From: Guyanagaster necrorhizus
Taxonomy: Eukaryota; Basidiomycota; Agaricomycetes; Agaricales; Physalacriaceae
Direction: 5' to 3'
Assembly (NCBI RefSeq): GCF_019112545.1
Contig: NW_025064895.1
Location: 364,049-428,048, forward strand
Length of the DNA: 64,000 nucleotides
A model generated the notes under the pieces. The model searched no databases. It was given only the letters and a program-made list of their open reading frames with translations, and was not told the origin of the DNA. A program made the translations under genes and the position numbers. Below, piece after piece: positions 60,186 through 64,000 of the stretch. Every line of letters begins with the position of its first letter. Position 1 is the stretch's first letter.

Positions 60186-61734
60186 ATGCACCAAGTCCTG
60201 TTCATCGACGAAATTCTTCAAGAAATATTTCATTGGTGCTCTGTTCTGGAGGTCAATGTCCTATCTCAAGCAGCCAGAACGTGTCAAGCGTGGAAGGAGC
60301 CTGCCCTAGATGCGCTGTACAGACAACTTCCGTCGATAGAGCCATTATGGTCCCTTTTACCATCCTTGAAAGGAGGAGAGGAGGTCGGTGGTACTTTCTA
60401 CGCATTGCAGCAAACCCATTAATAGTTTACAGGCGAACATACCTTCAGATGAACTTCAGGTTTTCCGCTCCTACGCCCGGCGCGTCAGACACATAACTCA
60501 TACCACTCGCAGTACCAAAATCCTCCAAAATCCATCGAGTTGTGCCACTCTTTGTAGCAGGAACAGCTACATATTTCCTAATTTAATAACCGCGAAGTTC
60601 AGGCTGTCCAAAAGCAGCCCGCATCCTTCTTTCTGCCTTTCACCTCGACTCCGAGAGCTTCAATTGGATGTAGGATTCTCAGCCAAAGATTCAAGCTCGG
60701 GAGGGCTTGAATATCTTCGGGAAATTTCTATCGTTGCTTGTTACCTACAAAGCCTCACGTTTCGGGGTTTGGTACCGGACCAGTTTGACAATATAATTCG
60801 GTCCATGTCAACCCTTCATACCCTCTTGTTACGCACTGGAAGATCGGTTACAGCGGATATCATAGCTTCTATCTCTACGCTACCTCATCTTAATTACCTT
60901 GAGCTCCATGCTCAACATCTGGAACCTTTCCAGATCGAGGATACCTGGCGCTCTGCCTCCGGACCATTACGCTTCCCTGTCCTGCAAAATTTGCGTCTGC
61001 GTTCTACTCCCGACTTTGCCATCCTCGTTCTCCAGAATGTGCAATCGACCGCAGTCCACACGCTCAGCCTCGATATCGAAACTCGTGACCAGACCACTCC
61101 ATTCTGGCGAACCATATTTAATGTCCTGCAGGAGAGGTTTTCTACCTCCCTGGAACATGTGTCCATCACGCACCATTTAGAACTAGATCATGATATACCC
61201 TTAGACATAGACCTCATAAACACCATCGACTTCGCTGCCTTACGCTCTCTTTCCCGCTTACGGGATCTTCGACGCCTTCACTTTGACACGACAGTACCTA
61301 TGGACATAGGTACTGAGGATGTCATCCAGATGGTGACATGGTGGCCGAACCTCAAACATTTGGAGATGTGGTCCGAGAGCGTGGTGGATTGTGACGAGAA
61401 TCCTCGTCGTCTCAACCCCGGTTCCACTTCCAGGCTCACCTTAGATGTACTTCCCGTCATCTCTGCATCACTCCCAAAATTAGAATTTGTCGCCCTCCCT
61501 GTAGATACCTCTGGTATTACGGAGGAGATTGTTTCCGGTTTGCAAGTTCCCGGCCACCGCAATTTGCAAGGAATATCATTCTCCTATCCTCATGCACCCG
61601 ACACGACTCTGCTGCCACAGTATCTTCGTAAAATATTCCCCGCTCTTCGGCAGGTCGGACGTGTATCTGGACATGATAGGCTATGGGAATCGGTGGTTAC
61701 TGAAGCGTGCGACCACACACGATCCGCCTTATGA
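60186..61734 (+). CDS. F-box protein with LRR-like C-terminus
   Basis: Probably a substrate adaptor of an SCF ubiquitin ligase; such proteins are numerous in basidiomycetes. The first exon from the ATG at 60186 reads VLFIDEILQEIFHWC and ARTCQAWKEPALDALYRQL, the F-box with its LP-like start replaced by LFIDEIL. An intron (about 60383-60431) joins it to NIPSDELQVFRSYARRVRHI, a block typical for this group. The remaining 430 residues contain leucine-rich segments (LHTLLLRTGRSVTADIIAS, LPHLNYLELHAQHLEPF, WWPNLKHLEMWSE, LPKLEFVALPV), an irregular LRR fold. Two exons, about 510 residues, stop at 61734. Target unknown. Confidence 0.85.
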
Positions 61735-61826
61735 TAGATTTTTCGTCATAGACGATGGTTATTACTTAGATGAAGATGCATAGACGCACTATATACAAGT
61801 TGTTCAAACTGATCTCTATGGTACAT

Positions 61827-63145
61827 CTATTTATCTAATACAGCAGATATACCCATTTTACGTGCCGTGGCATAGGGCCAGATATTATACCGCCGACTGT
61901 CGAATTCCTTGAGATATTCCTCCTCCCAGATGGGAAGCATGCTGGAAGTTATACCACTTCTAGCTGCAGCTTCTACTGGGTTGCGGAAAAATTCCTAGCA
62001 TACGATGAGCCAACGCCCGGTGCTCCAGGGATATTTTTGAACCTTCATATCTAGGTTCATGATGACGCCTATTTCTTCCCCGTTTTTCAAGTCTCGACCA
62101 CTCAAGTTGATGGGGCTGAAGTAGCTCTGCGCAGATACATGGAAAAGGCCACTTGCTCCAGCAACATCTGGTTTATCGGTCGGTAGACTGGGCTTCGTGT
62201 GATGTTACCTATTAACCACCCTGCATAAAAGGAATTACCAGGCTGTAGATTGTGGCATTGTCGCTGTTCGTTAATCGCGGGGTTATAAATAAACGGAACG
62301 AGGGGACGTCTGTCTTCGTCGAAGGCAAACCAGTCGCCGTCGCCAAGAAGTAGGAGACCACCTAGATAATGTGTAGACGTCAAAGACCGTAACGCCTAAG
62401 AACTTGACGGCAAACTGCCACAGGCATACCTGTCTTCAGAGCATTGGCAATAACGGGTATAAGGCCTAGAACGGAATGAATCACATCAGAAGTAGCGTGT
62501 AGGCTTTCTGGCAAAAATTCTGCCAATTCTCACTGAATGAATCTAGGGCAAAGGGTCATTTCCGAAGTGTGGTGAAATATCCTGTGCGATTCGTACCGAA
62601 AATCTTTTGGTGCATCACTAATTCCACTGCACGCGAGGAAATGGAATTTCTATCGAGATTGAACACGACGCACCCATACGTCTTTAGCTTCCGGGAACAG
62701 CCATTTCCATTGCCCTAAAAAGTAAGTACATTTTCCGATTAGTACTGAGTTATCGCAGCTGGTAAGAATCAAGCAGACCAAATAGCGGATCCTCAGCCAA
62801 GGTCAGCGATAGCCGATGTGCACTCCCTTATGATATTTTGCAGATCATCGGAAATGAAGGTGGGGGTACAAACCACCGATCATAAAACACCAGAGTCAAT
62901 GCTGCAACCCGAGCCTCTAAAGAAGGATATGTGGAAACTTGCGAATATGGAGGAGATTGGAGCCGACGTTCGTTTTCACCATACCTGTGGGAAGTTGGTA
63001 CAACTGTGTCGAGGTCAGCGAGAGTACACGTGCAGCATATTGAAACACCTTCAGTACACGTTGGTCTCGATTGCTCGTCCTGGTAGCGATGTCTCAAAGG
63101 TGCGAAATAAAAAGGGCATGCAATCATTAAATACTGTAGATTCAT
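61827..63145 (-). CDS. Unrecognised conserved-looking protein, frame uncertain
   Basis: Several minus-strand exons read like protein but belong to no family I can name. From upstream: LTLAEDPLFGLLDS, QWKWLFPEAKDVW (after a clear acceptor at about 62716), LIPVIANALKTG joined by an intron (62384-62434 region) to GLLLLGDGDWFAFDEDRRPL, VPFIYNPAINEQRQCHNLQP, then SAQSYFSPINLSGRDLKNGE, EIGVIMNLDMK and EFFRNPVEAAARSGITSSML, and a stop at 61827. The join between the CHNLQP exon and the SAQSYF exon needs a frame change that no ordinary splice pair gave me, so the gene may be frameshifted or have an unusual intron. The 5' end is not located. Confidence 0.4.
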
Positions 63146-63376
63146 GACATGACCCCTTGGGGATTACCCAGCTAGACGGCATTCTATTCACTCAAAGGGA
63201 AAAGAACATACAAGTCTCCATCTGGTCGAGGGCTTGAGAACATGAAAGGCAGGCATAAATATGGGGGCATCAAATGGCTATCAAGGTGGTCAAGCAGTTC
63301 ATTGACATGGGAGAACAAGGCAGTACGATAATGCATAAGATCTGACAACACTTCCACCTAGCTCTCAGTTGCACCT
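63146..63376. other. Spacer
   Basis: 3' flank of the ubiquitin-S27a gene; nothing recognised. Confidence 0.4.

Positions 63377-64000
<624 letters not shown>

Overview
The window is nuclear DNA of a filamentous basidiomycete, most likely an Agaricomycete. Genes are dense on both strands and cut by many introns of about 45-60 bp with GT..AG ends. Families typical of mushroom-forming fungi are present: a laminarinase-like GH16 pair, a KRE6/SKN1 protein, an F-box/LRR protein, a DUF6533-like membrane protein fragment, and a P450 beside an MFS transporter. There is no prokaryotic or phage signature and no CRISPR, rRNA or tRNA that I could see. All multi-exon models were spliced by eye; exon ends are inferred from splice signals and family similarity.

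Layout. 0-7 kb: the end of an unrecognised coiled-coil gene, a protein carrying five tandem Zn2Cys6 clusters, and two GH16 glucanase paralogues. 8-19 kb: dolichyldiphosphatase and phosphoglucomutase in divergent orientation, a VPS9-type Rab5 exchange factor, a cytochrome P450, and a monocarboxylate-type MFS transporter. 20-25 kb: an accessory stretch with a P450 relic, a disordered protein and decayed coding. 25-33 kb: a KRE6/SKN1 cell-wall protein, RNase P/MRP subunit RPP40 and HMG-CoA synthase. 34-39 kb: a phosphopantetheinyl-transferase-like protein lacking key residues, then a multidomain RNA-repair protein. 39.4 kb: a MITE-like inverted-repeat element. 40-57 kb: a DHA1 drug transporter, splicing factor PRP4, an APSES transcription factor, vacuolar TRP channel YVC1, an acyl-CoA oxidase and the trifunctional folate enzyme FOL1. 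57-64 kb: a decayed DUF6533-like gene, a small repeat array, an F-box protein, an unrecognised gene, and the ubiquitin-S27a fusion running off the right edge.

Most genes are independent housekeeping functions (sugar phosphate, N-glycosylation, sterol precursor, folate, tRNA processing, splicing, translation) and do not form one pathway. Cell-wall glucan is a recurring theme (two GH16 enzymes, KRE6/SKN1, and PGM supplying glucose-1-phosphate for UDP-glucose).

The most unusual locus is 36101-38719. One transcript appears to encode a 2H cyclic-phosphodiesterase-like domain, a helical region, a DUSP23-like phosphatase fold, a PNKP-like P-loop kinase and an Rnl2-type RNA ligase: a complete healing-and-sealing set in the reverse order of Trl1-type tRNA ligases. 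A 13-bp near-duplication appears to shift the frame after the first HxT motif. The second highlight is the five-cluster zinc protein, whose first and last clusters share two intron positions.
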